From: JACPGQ01 sp039798685
GTDB taxonomy: Bacteria; Patescibacteriota; Microgenomatia; Levybacterales; UBA12049
DNA: 7,224 nucleotides
Reading direction: 5' to 3'
Assembly: GCA_039798685.1 (NCBI GenBank)
Contig: JBDKFM010000059.1
Span: 1-7,224 of the forward strand
Shown here: positions 1 through 6,700 of the stretch, piece after piece
Layout of the letters: every line of letters starts with the position of its first letter
Numbering within the stretch: the stretch's first letter is position 1
The notes under the pieces: model-generated
What the model saw: the letters and a program-made list of their open reading frames with translations, nothing else
The model's database searches: none
What the model was told of the DNA's origin: nothing
Position numbers and translations under genes: made by a program

Positions 1-460
1 GATCAACTGACGCGGTGAAAAAAACGCCCGGTGAACGGACGATCTGATTTACAACTGCTCTCTCAATACCATTGACGATAAATGTACCCCTGATAGTCAT
101 CTGAGGAACATCGCCCAAAAAGACTTCTGTGTTATATGTCTTTTCTGTTTTCTTATTTGTGAGTGAAACTTTTACATTGAGGGGAGCGTCGTAGGTGAGG
201 CCTTTTGCAAGTGCAACAGAAGGTTCGAGGGTCGGCTTACCGATACGGTATTCATGAAGAGCAAGACTCCAATTCTTTCCGGTAAAATCATCAATCGGGG
301 AAATTTCCTGAAGAATTTCACCAATTGCTGTTTCCTGAAACCATTTGTATGACTGTTTTTGTACGGCAAGAAGATCGAGTTGTGGGAGTGTCGTATATGA
401 CCCGCCCCAGTTGTGGCGTAGAATGTTTGACTTGTTATCTTTTGAATCAGATTTCGGCAT
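1..460 (-). CDS. rpoB: DNA-directed RNA polymerase subunit beta, N-terminal part (3' end outside window)
   Basis: RpoB is the second-largest catalytic subunit of bacterial RNA polymerase. The first 153 codons are read leftward from the ATG at 460-458, and the frame is still open at the window edge. Family blocks seen in order: LPQLDLLAVQKQSYKWF (25-41), EISPIDDFTGKNW (52-64), GLTYDAPLNV (87-96), VFLGDVPQMT (113-122), GTFIVNGIERAVVNQ (125-139) and VRSPGVFF (141-148). These are the protrusion and start of the lobe, collinear with ordinary RpoB. The first ~20 residues are a polar, lysine- and asparagine-containing tail. There is no Shine-Dalgarno match before the ATG. The upstream neighbour on this strand is an unrelated gene with a terminator in between, not rplL as in the classical arrangement, so rpoB probably has its own promoter. 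The active-site regions lie outside the window. Identification is essentially certain. Confidence 0.97.
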   Translation of the reverse strand, partial: MPKSDSKDNKSNILRHNWGGSYTTLPQLDLLAVQKQSYKWFQETAIGEILQEISPIDDFTGKNWSLALHEYRIGKPTLEPSVALAKGLTYDAPLNVKVSLTNKKTEKTYNTEVFLGDVPQMTIRGTFIVNGIERAVVNQIVRSPGVFFTASVD

Positions 461-472
461 TTGTGAAGCTAA

Positions 473-501
473 ATTTTCGAGCTGGCAGTCTCTGATGTAA
501 A
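473..501 (-). promoter_or_regulatory. possible promoter of rpoB
   Basis: On the minus strand TTTACA (501-496, five of six matches to TTGACA) is followed after 17 nt by GAAAAT (478-473, four of six matches to TATAAT). The start codon is 12 nt further on, so any leader would be about 5 nt. A promoter is expected here because a terminator lies immediately upstream and no other gene intervenes. The -10 match is weak, and partial read-through from upstream remains possible. Confidence 0.35.
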
Positions 502-503
502 GC

Positions 504-531
504 AAAAAAAGACACAAGGCTCAGCCCTTGT
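504..531 (-). terminator. rho-independent terminator after the 277-residue gene
   Basis: Read on the minus strand, an 18-nt hairpin (531-514) is followed by three bases and then seven consecutive T (510-504). The stem pairs ACAA with TTGT and GGC with GCC around a 3-nt loop with one bulged base; pairing the outer six bases without the bulge also works. It begins 15 nt after the TAG stop of the upstream gene and ends 43 nt before the rpoB start. Position and U-tract fit termination of the upstream gene. A role as an attenuator controlling read-through into rpoB cannot be excluded. Confidence 0.8.
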
Positions 532-546
532 ATCTGCTTTTGAAAA

Positions 547-1380
547 CTAGAGTACGTCATTTATATCACTATTCCCAGCGCCTGTCAATACCTGCTTTCC
601 TTCAGACAACAATACCCCTTGCTCATAAGACCCGACCGGAATGACTGCAACGATGAGAGACGAAGGGATGTCTGAAAAAAGCTCAATCTCAATCTCCTGC
701 GTATGAACATCAATGCGAGGTGGAACAATCTGATCGATAATAAAATTTCGGAACTCATTTCTCCCTCCATATACAATCTGAACCCCACCCCGCCTTCTCA
801 TCTCATGAAGTGTCTCATCAAAAGCCTCCACTCCTCCTAGTAGCTCAGATGCCACAATTACCCCTTCCTTTTCCTCCTCGCTACGTGCTTTATCAACAGC
901 TCCCAAAAACGACTCAGGTAAATTCTGCCCGTGAAATGCATTAAAAATTGTTGTCCGCACACACAAATGGTCGTATGTAAATGGAGTGAGAAACAAACGC
1001 TCTCTCAACACCTCTGATCTCGCCCATGAGTCAGCATATGATCTCCTATTTTCACTTATCATCTCAAGGAGTGACATATTCTGTTCATCGGTGTGATTAA
1101 ACACCTCTGAAAGAACTTCTGGCACTGTATTCATATATATATGATGAGGCGATGGCATTTGAGAGTGCCACAAATGAGGATATGCACGGAAAGAAAAACC
1201 ATCCCCCTCGATACCAGTCAACAGATGCGACAGGGAAACGGAGGTGCAGCCAACTAAATCATCTACATATGCAGGGTTATCAATAAGTACTTGGTCAAAT
1301 GCCTCGGGAGAGATGATATTTGGAATTCTTGTAAGATCAAATGCCTCAACTGCTCTGTGATGTCTCTCTGTCGAAACCAT
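547..1380 (-). CDS. hypothetical protein, 277 residues, function unknown
   Basis: I do not recognise this protein. It has no signal peptide and no convincing membrane segment, so it is probably cytoplasmic. It is acidic overall. An aromatic- and histidine-rich stretch (about 61-83, including PHLWHSQ and SPHHIYM) is followed by a mostly helical, charged middle part (about 86-195). Residues 173-206 read like a strand-helix-strand unit: GVIVAS, then an amphipathic helix ending MRRRGG, then VQIVYGG. The C-terminal third is strand-rich (EIEIELF, SLIVAVIPVG) and ends in a polar tail. The ATG at 1380-1378 is chosen because a near-consensus promoter ends 8 nt before it, leaving almost no 5' leader. 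A terminator follows 15 nt after the TAG, so the gene is monocistronic. The long uninterrupted frame with promoter and terminator makes it a real gene. Its place between rpoB and alaS gives no functional clue. It could be lineage-restricted or acquired, but nothing in the base composition shows this. Confidence 0.85.
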   Translation of the reverse strand: MVSTERHHRAVEAFDLTRIPNIISPEAFDQVLIDNPAYVDDLVGCTSVSLSHLLTGIEGDGFSFRAYPHLWHSQMPSPHHIYMNTVPEVLSEVFNHTDEQNMSLLEMISENRRSYADSWARSEVLRERLFLTPFTYDHLCVRTTIFNAFHGQNLPESFLGAVDKARSEEEKEGVIVASELLGGVEAFDETLHEMRRRGGVQIVYGGRNEFRNFIIDQIVPPRIDVHTQEIEIELFSDIPSSLIVAVIPVGSYEQGVLLSEGKQVLTGAGNSDINDVL

Positions 1381-1388
1381 AACGGCGA

Positions 1389-1417
1389 ATTATAGGACAT
1401 ATACCCCTGCTCGTCAA
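1389..1417 (-). promoter_or_regulatory. sigma-70-type promoter of the 277-residue gene
   Basis: Reading the minus strand, TTGACG (1417-1412) is separated by exactly 17 nt from a perfect TATAAT (1394-1389). Eight nt then remain before the ATG at 1380. Initiation normally occurs about 6-9 nt after the -10 box, so the transcript would start at, or within a base or two of, the start codon. No ribosome binding site is present. Confidence 0.85.
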
Positions 1418-1446
1418 ACACACTGTACGTATCAAGATTTAGCCAT

Positions 1447-1454
1447 GCTATAAT
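1447..1454 (+). promoter_or_regulatory. promoter -10 region of alaS (start of extended -10 motif at 1446)
   Basis: TGC directly precedes a perfect TATAAT at 1449-1454, giving an extended -10 element whose T is at 1446. No good -35 box is found 16-18 nt upstream (TACGTA at 1426-1431), as is common for extended -10 promoters. Only 7 nt separate the -10 from the alaS ATG at 1462, so the mRNA should be leaderless or carry a leader of one or two nt. There is no Shine-Dalgarno sequence. Confidence 0.75.
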
Positions 1455-1461
1455 AAATAGT

Positions 1462-3375
1462 ATGTTGACGGCACGGGAAATAATTGAAAAATATATCGCT
1501 TTTTTTGAGAAACACGGACATAAACGCATCGCAAATGCTCCCCTCGTCCCGATTAATGATCCTTCAACACTCTTCACATCAAGCGGTATGCAGCCACTTG
1601 TTCCCTATCTTCTCGGCGAAAAACACCCGCAGGGAAAACGCCTCGTCAACGTACAGAATAGTTTTCGGGCACAGGATGTCGACGAGATCGGCGACAATAG
1701 ACACACGACATTTTTCAGAATGCTCGGAAACTGGAGTCTTGGAGATTACTTCAAAAAAGACCAGCTCCCATGGATCTTTGCTTTCTTAACGGATAAGGAA
1801 AACGGACTCGGTCTATACCCTCACAAGCTCTACGTCACGGCATTCTCTGGAGACAAAAAAAATAATATCCCCCAGGATACTGAATCAGGGGAGATCTGGA
1901 AAGAAATTTTCGCACAACATGGTATCACTGCAAAAGAAGTAGTGCTCGAAAATGAAGAACTGGCGGGAGAAAAAGGGATGCAGGGAGGAAGAATCTTCTA
2001 TTACGATGCAAACAAAAACTGGTGGAGTAGGTCAGGTATCCCTGAAAAAATGCCCGCTGGAGAACCAGGAGGTCCTGACTCTGAGATTTTCTATGAATTC
2101 ACCGAGGTCGAGCATAACCCCGCATTCGGCAAATATTGCCACCCAAACTGTGACTGTGGACGATTTTTTGAGATCAGTAATAGTGTGTTTATGGAATACA
2201 TAAAAAAAGAGGACGGAAGTTTCGCAAATTTACCTGCAAAAAATGTCGATCATGGGGGAGGACTCGAACGGTATCTCTGCGCACATGAAAATCAATCAGA
2301 TGTATTTCAGACCTCACTTCTTACACCGATCATTGACGCACTTGAGCATGCAACAGGTACAAGCTATACAGTACACGCAAAAGAATTACGCATCATTACC
2401 AATCACTTTGCGTCTGCTGCCTATATCATCGCTTCAGGCGTAGTCCCCTCAAATACAGAACAGGGATATATACTCAGAAGGCTCCTCAGACGAGGATTCG
2501 ATAGCTTCTACGAACTTCGTGGTACTGACATCTCCCCGGTGATCGAGGCTGTCATCGAGTCATATAATGACACTGATCCTGAGCTCTCCATGCAGTATGA
2601 GCATATAAAAGCAGTAGTTCTTAATGAGGAATCATCATATAAAAAGGCCCGTACGGCTGCACAAAAATCAATTGATAAAGAACTTGAGAAACAAGGGATT
2701 AAACGAGGCGATGATCTCATGGGCACAACCGAAATATCAGCTGAACTTGCGTTTAAATCAACCGCTTCTTACGGTCTTGGTCCGACACAGCTGAGAAGTC
2801 TCGGCTACTCATTTGATGAGCAGGCATTTGCAGAAGAAGTAAAAAAACATCAACTGCTCTCGCGGGCAGGTGCCGAGAAAAAATTTAAGGGAGGCCTCGC
2901 AGATCATAGCGAAAAAACGGTAATGGGACATACTGCAACACATCTCATGCATCAGGCACTCCGTGATGTCTTTGGCACGCAACTCCACCAAACTGGATCA
3001 AATATTACGAGCGAGAGAGTCAGATTCGATTTTAATTACGACAAACGGCTCACCGATGAAGAAATAGCAAAAGTCGAACGGATCGTCAATGAAAAAATAC
3101 AGGAAAATCTCCCGGTACATTTTGAGCTCATTGAAACCAAGAAAGCACATGAGATGGGAGCAATTGGACTTTTTATGGACACCTACGGTGATAAATCAAA
3201 AATTTACTTTATCGGCCCTTCGGGGGACTCAGGATTACAAAAAGATGATGCGTACTCAATAGAATTTTGCGGAGGACCACACGTGGAATTTACAGGAACA
3301 CTAAAATCCTTTAAGATTATTAAACAGGAGAATCTGGGTAAAAACCAGAAACGTCTGTATGCCGTAATTGGCTAA
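1462..3375 (+). CDS. alaS: alanyl-tRNA synthetase, short form without C-Ala domain
   Basis: Class II enzyme that charges tRNA-Ala in the cytoplasm. Seen in order: motif 1 region with LVPINDPSTLFTSSGM (28-43); motif 2 region with NSFRAQDVDEIGDNRHTTFF and MLGNWSLGDYFK (66-98); motif 3 with DHGGGLERYL (263-272); tRNA-recognition part with GYILRRLLRRG (335-345); and the editing domain with HTATH (490-494) and CGGPH (603-607), whose H490, H494, C603 and H607 match the known zinc-binding editing site. The protein ends about 30 residues later, at 637, where E. coli AlaRS (876) continues into the C-Ala domain. The usual GPCGPCTEIF block is read here as GEPGGPDSEIF, and a cysteine cluster follows (C226, C230, C232). 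The ATG at 1462 fits both the family N-terminus and the promoter. The TAA stop is clean and no later frame supplies the missing domain, so this is the natural length. Short AlaRS is a known feature of CPR bacteria. Confidence 0.97.
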   Translation: MLTAREIIEKYIAFFEKHGHKRIANAPLVPINDPSTLFTSSGMQPLVPYLLGEKHPQGKRLVNVQNSFRAQDVDEIGDNRHTTFFRMLGNWSLGDYFKKDQLPWIFAFLTDKENGLGLYPHKLYVTAFSGDKKNNIPQDTESGEIWKEIFAQHGITAKEVVLENEELAGEKGMQGGRIFYYDANKNWWSRSGIPEKMPAGEPGGPDSEIFYEFTEVEHNPAFGKYCHPNCDCGRFFEISNSVFMEYIKKEDGSFANLPAKNVDHGGGLERYLCAHENQSDVFQTSLLTPIIDALEHATGTSYTVHAKELRIITNHFASAAYIIASGVVPSNTEQGYILRRLLRRGFDSFYELRGTDISPVIEAVIESYNDTDPELSMQYEHIKAVVLNEESSYKKARTAAQKSIDKELEKQGIKRGDDLMGTTEISAELAFKSTASYGLGPTQLRSLGYSFDEQAFAEEVKKHQLLSRAGAEKKFKGGLADHSEKTVMGHTATHLMHQALRDVFGTQLHQTGSNITSERVRFDFNYDKRLTDEEIAKVERIVNEKIQENLPVHFELIETKKAHEMGAIGLFMDTYGDKSKIYFIGPSGDSGLQKDDAYSIEFCGGPHVEFTGTLKSFKIIKQENLGKNQKRLYAVIG

Positions 3376-3452
3376 GCGCTTAGAGGTTAGAGCGGAGAGA
3401 AGAAATATTTTATATTTCACAATGCACTCTGCCCTATACTCTCTGCTACATT
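3376..3452 (+). promoter_or_regulatory. intergenic region with weak promoter candidate (TATACT) and long-range inverted repeat
   Basis: This 77-bp gap separates alaS from the envelope cluster. TATACT (3435-3440) lies 12 nt before the next ATG and could be a -10 box, but no -35 match is found at 16-18 nt; TTCACA (3416-3421) is only 13 nt away. AGCGGAGAG (3391-3399) can pair over nine positions, one G-T, with CTCTCTGCT (3439-3447) across a 39-nt AT-rich loop. No strong terminator is visible, so the cluster may be read both from alaS and from this weak start. No Shine-Dalgarno sequence precedes the next gene. Confidence 0.35.
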
Positions 3453-5831
3453 ATGAAACTGCCCATTCCATCCCTACCAGGTAGGAAAGAAAAACCAGAA
3501 TACCTCCTCGCACTCCTTCTCCGCCAGGAAAAGGCATGTGCCGTCATCATCTCACAGGAAAAATCAGGAAGCACCATCGTCGGTAAGCACGAGGAATATT
3601 TCCAAACCAATCTTGAGGACGCATCCGAGGAAGAATGGCTGAAGATACTCGATAGCACGATCAGCAAGGCAGAGATAACGCTCCCTGAGGGAGTCCAGAC
3701 ACAAAAAACGATCTTTGGTGTCCCTGCAAGCTGGGTTGAAGAGAAGCATATTAAAAAAGAGTACCTGATCAAGCTTAAAAAAATGTCCTCTGAGCTCCAG
3801 CTGACTCCGATTGGATTTTTAGAGATACCGGAGGCGATCGCACACCTACTTCAGGAAGAAGAGGGCGCACCGACATCAGCTCTTCTTGTCGAGATCGGAA
3901 AAGAGTATCTTTCGATATCTCTTCTCAGGGGAGGAAGAGTCATTGAAACCAAATTCGGAGCACTAGTCGACTCACCTGCAAAAAGCGCTGATGCGCTCCT
4001 TCGCACATTTGAGAATATAGAAGTTTTCCCTTCCCGTGTCATTCTCTTTAATGGAGGGTACGACGAAAAGCTCGCACAGGCATTTATCAGTCATCAATGG
4101 AGCAGGAGCCTGCCGTTTCTCCATGTTCCTCAGATCTCACTCCTTCCTGAGGGTTTTGATGCAAAAGCAATTGTGTTCGGCGCTGCGACACAGATGGGTT
4201 TTGACATCACAAAAGCACTCACTATCTCGCACTCTGAGATAAAAACATTTCCTACCACTCCACTCACTGAAACATCAGAAGAGCTCGACTCTCCCGAGCC
4301 TACCAACGTGACACTCCCGAATACAGAAACTCTTCCTGATACCTCAACGCTCGCGCACACAGATCTGAGCGCCTTCGGTTTTGTAAAAGAGAAAGATATA
4401 GCTGCAATTCATGAAGCACCTCAAGAAGCAGCAAAAGAAACGACTGAAGCGATAACGACTTCGCTGGAATCAGAGATGCGAGAGAACCCGAGTGAAGAGC
4501 ATGTACAAAAGGGATTTACTGTTCACTCTCCATACACCGAAAAATCAAACCTCAGAATACCAGATGATCCGCAACCGTTCCCGATTCAGTCAGAGCAGGA
4601 AGAAAATACGACGATCAGTACAGCACCTCTCATGGAGAAGCTCATGCGCATGCCACAAACTCTCCTCAGCCTTATTGCAGTTCCGAGCCTGCCACGTGGT
4701 AGAAAACCAATGCTCATTCTTCCACTTCTGCTTCTCATCTGTATCGGACTGATCGGAGCATATGTGATGTTCGCAAAAGCAACAATTACAGTGAGCATTT
4801 CTCCCAAAGCAGTTGATCAGAACGAGAATGTGACATTTGCAACAGGTGGTAATGATTTTGCAAAAAATACAATAGAAGCAAAAACAACTTCAATCTCATT
4901 AAATGGTAGTACCAGCGTACCGGCTACAGGTAAAAAAGAAACAGGCACAAAAGCAAAAGGAACCGTCACGCTTTTTAATAGTGCAGATCTCAAAAAGCAG
5001 GTACAGGAAGGAACAACAATCACAACCTCAAATAACCTCGAGTTTACACTCGATAAAGATGTCACTATCGCATCGGCAACGGGAGATATCTTTACCGGAA
5101 TTAAATCCGGAACCGCACAAGTTGCGGTAACGGCAAAACAGATTGGCACTGAGTACAACATCCCGTCAAACATCAAATTCTCTGTTGGTGATAACTCATC
5201 TTTGGCAGGTAAAAATGAAGGAGCATTCTCAGGCGGATCAAAGAAGAATATCACAGTCGTCTCACAGGCAGATATGGACAAAGCAACAGACGCACTACCC
5301 AAAAGCCTCGAGTCAAAAGCCCGCACGCAACTTGAGACAAAACTCACAGATGACGAAACGTTGCTGACTATTCTGCCTAATTTTAAACCCTCCAAAAAGG
5401 ATTTCAGTGAAGCAGTAGGGGACGAGGCAAAAACACTGACCCTCTCGTCTTCAGTCACATTTGAAGGTATCAGCTATAACAATGAAGATCTTCTCTCTTT
5501 TACAAAAGCACTCATCAAAGAAAAGTTTGACCCCAAACTGACAGTTGCGAATCGAGATATCGAGAACACACTAAAAAGTATCAAGCAAAAAGATGAAACA
5601 AGTGTCACAGCCATTCTCGCAATGCGGGCAAGGCTGCTCCCGAAGATCGATCAGCAAGCACTGAAGAAAAAGCTTGCAGGAAAATCATTTGAAACAGCAC
5701 GAGACACTCTTACAGAGTACCCGCAAGTAGAAAACGTTGAGATCACGCTTTTCCCTCCCCTTCCTCTCCTGCCACAGATCCTTCCACGGCAGTCGCAAAA
5801 TATTACGATCGAGATAAAAACAGATGAATAA
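3453..5831 (+). CDS. membrane protein: degenerate FtsA/PilM-like cytoplasmic domain, one TM helix, baseplate-J-like outer region
   Basis: A 792-residue protein in three parts. Residues about 15-250 read like the actin-like fold of FtsA/PilM: LLVEIGKEYLSISL (144-157) sits where a phosphate loop is expected, and ILFNGGYDEKL (197-207) resembles the glycine-containing adenosine-side motif. The usual DxGxxxT-type residues are not preserved, so nucleotide binding is doubtful. Residues about 255-400 are a low-complexity linker rich in Thr, Glu, Pro and Ser. After basic residues (PRGRK, 414-418) comes a single transmembrane helix (about 420-441). Residues 442-792 should lie outside the membrane; KAKGTVTLFNS (500-510) and GTEYNIPS (565-572) are typical of proteins annotated baseplate J-like in CPR genomes, followed by a mixed tail ending in a hydrophobic-proline stretch and ITIEI. 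No signal peptide and no LPXTG-type sorting signal are seen. The stop overlaps the sortase start, implying coupled translation. A role in surface structure assembly or inside-to-outside linkage is inference only. Confidence 0.85.
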   Translation: MKLPIPSLPGRKEKPEYLLALLLRQEKACAVIISQEKSGSTIVGKHEEYFQTNLEDASEEEWLKILDSTISKAEITLPEGVQTQKTIFGVPASWVEEKHIKKEYLIKLKKMSSELQLTPIGFLEIPEAIAHLLQEEEGAPTSALLVEIGKEYLSISLLRGGRVIETKFGALVDSPAKSADALLRTFENIEVFPSRVILFNGGYDEKLAQAFISHQWSRSLPFLHVPQISLLPEGFDAKAIVFGAATQMGFDITKALTISHSEIKTFPTTPLTETSEELDSPEPTNVTLPNTETLPDTSTLAHTDLSAFGFVKEKDIAAIHEAPQEAAKETTEAITTSLESEMRENPSEEHVQKGFTVHSPYTEKSNLRIPDDPQPFPIQSEQEENTTISTAPLMEKLMRMPQTLLSLIAVPSLPRGRKPMLILPLLLLICIGLIGAYVMFAKATITVSISPKAVDQNENVTFATGGNDFAKNTIEAKTTSISLNGSTSVPATGKKETGTKAKGTVTLFNSADLKKQVQEGTTITTSNNLEFTLDKDVTIASATGDIFTGIKSGTAQVAVTAKQIGTEYNIPSNIKFSVGDNSSLAGKNEGAFSGGSKKNITVVSQADMDKATDALPKSLESKARTQLETKLTDDETLLTILPNFKPSKKDFSEAVGDEAKTLTLSSSVTFEGISYNNEDLLSFTKALIKEKFDPKLTVANRDIENTLKSIKQKDETSVTAILAMRARLLPKIDQQALKKKLAGKSFETARDTLTEYPQVENVEITLFPPLPLLPQILPRQSQNITIEIKTDE

Positions 5832-6552
5832 GTACTACTACAAAAAAGGGGGAACAAAGAATACTCGTGCATACATCCGGATCGCAGGACTGTTCATCAG
5901 CCTGATCGGCATCGGGATGCTGGTCTATTTTGCTCTTCCGATAGGAACATCGTACTTCATGCTCCAAAATGTATACGCATCACAAAATCTGACAACACCA
6001 ATTCCGACTATAAAAGTACTCACAAAACAACGCATACAATCTCTTTTAGCAACTGCCGTCTCAGGCGAAACGACAGACTACACTGATGCGAAGTTGTGGT
6101 TTCCTTCGTTTGAGATAAATCCTGCGACACCGAGAATAAAAGGATACACGCTGAGTATCCCAAAAATCGACATCACCGATGCATATGTGACCACCGAAGA
6201 CTATAATGTCGGAAAACATCTCGTCAACTACGGAGGGACAGCCGTTCCACCTGACAAAGGAAATGCTGTTATTTTCGGACACTCAACGCTACCTCAGTTG
6301 TTTAATCCAAAAGATTATAAAACAATTTTTGCAAAACTCCACACGATTGAAAAAGGAGACTCACTCATAGTATCCGTTGACGGCACTCGATACACCTACA
6401 AAGTCTACGCAATCGATATTGTCCCGCCTGATGATTTTGCACCACTGATGCAACACTATGATGACAGCTACCTTACAGTGATTACATGCACGCCGCCGGG
6501 AACAATCTGGGAACGACTCGTCGTCTCTGCAAAATTAGTGAAGGAAACATAA
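5824..6552 (+). CDS. sortase family transpeptidase, membrane anchored
   Basis: Sortases cut a sorting motif in secreted proteins and join the product to a cell-surface nucleophile. The 242-residue protein has a short basic N-terminus, one membrane helix (about 17-40) acting as signal anchor, a linker, and a sortase beta-barrel from about 107 (YTLSIPKIDI). The catalytic triad is visible: H153 in FGHSTLPQ, C222 in VITCTPPGT, and R231 in WERLVV, all at expected spacing. The TCTPPGT context resembles the housekeeping-type or class D/E sortases more than SrtB, but I do not assign a class. The ATG at 5824 lies inside the end of the preceding gene (ATGAATAA, 8-nt overlap) with only a weak GAG upstream, so translation probably depends on coupling. 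No substrate with a recognisable sorting signal lies in the window. Confidence 0.94.
   Translation: MNKYYYKKGGTKNTRAYIRIAGLFISLIGIGMLVYFALPIGTSYFMLQNVYASQNLTTPIPTIKVLTKQRIQSLLATAVSGETTDYTDAKLWFPSFEINPATPRIKGYTLSIPKIDITDAYVTTEDYNVGKHLVNYGGTAVPPDKGNAVIFGHSTLPQLFNPKDYKTIFAKLHTIEKGDSLIVSVDGTRYTYKVYAIDIVPPDDFAPLMQHYDDSYLTVITCTPPGTIWERLVVSAKLVKET
6541..6545 (+). promoter_or_regulatory. Shine-Dalgarno site of the 47-residue gene
   Basis: AAGGA lies in the last codons of the sortase gene, 9 nt before the ATG at 6555. It is the clearest ribosome binding site in the window and decides the start of the small gene. An in-frame ATG at 6486 lies deep inside the sortase gene and has no such site. Confidence 0.6.
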
Positions 6553-6554
6553 CG

Positions 6555-6698
6555 ATGCAACAATCATCACAACTCATGTATTATCTAAAAAAAATCTGGC
6601 CAACACTTTACAAGATCCTCAACGGTTTTCTCTACTTTTGTGTGAATCTCATTAAATCAATTGTATCGCGATCACTTCAGCAAATCCGCGGAATGTAA
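6555..6698 (+). CDS. small basic hydrophobic protein, 47 residues, function unknown
   Basis: The gene starts 2 nt after the sortase stop and ends 2 nt before the next gene, so it fills the space exactly. The product has six Lys/Arg (K12, K13, K20, K34, R39, R45) and no Asp or Glu. A hydrophobic aromatic stretch runs from about 14 to 37 (IWPTLYKILNGFLYF, then CVNLIKSIV), interrupted by K20, N23 and N31. It could be a single membrane helix or an amphipathic helix lying on the membrane. There is no cleavable signal or sorting motif. The start is supported by AAGGA 9 nt upstream. Its position suggests a function with the sortase or the 792-residue protein, for instance as a small membrane partner. 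I do not recognise a family. The main alternative is a non-functional frame, which the tight fit and good ribosome binding site make less likely. Confidence 0.7.
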   Translation: MQQSSQLMYYLKKIWPTLYKILNGFLYFCVNLIKSIVSRSLQQIRGM

Positions 6699-6700
6699 GC

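Noticed and set aside
1263..1577. A 104-codon minus-strand frame crossing the divergent promoter region.
   Set aside because: It overlaps the start of alaS and both promoters, and is in a different frame from the better-supported 277-residue gene.
3376..3399. Short CGCT/AGCG stem after alaS as a terminator, and the palindrome TAAGCGCTTA across the stop codon.
   Set aside because: The stem is only 4-5 pairs with no directly following T tract, and the palindrome is too compact to form a hairpin.
4817..5458. A 213-codon open frame on the minus strand inside the 792-residue gene.
   Set aside because: It lies wholly opposite a well-supported gene, reads as a Ser/Val/Phe-rich mirror of it, has no recognisable motifs and no promoter or ribosome binding site.
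6486..6698. A longer, 70-residue version of the small protein starting at 6486.
   Set aside because: The extra 23 residues lie inside the sortase active-site region and have no ribosome binding site; the ATG at 6555 with AAGGA upstream is better.
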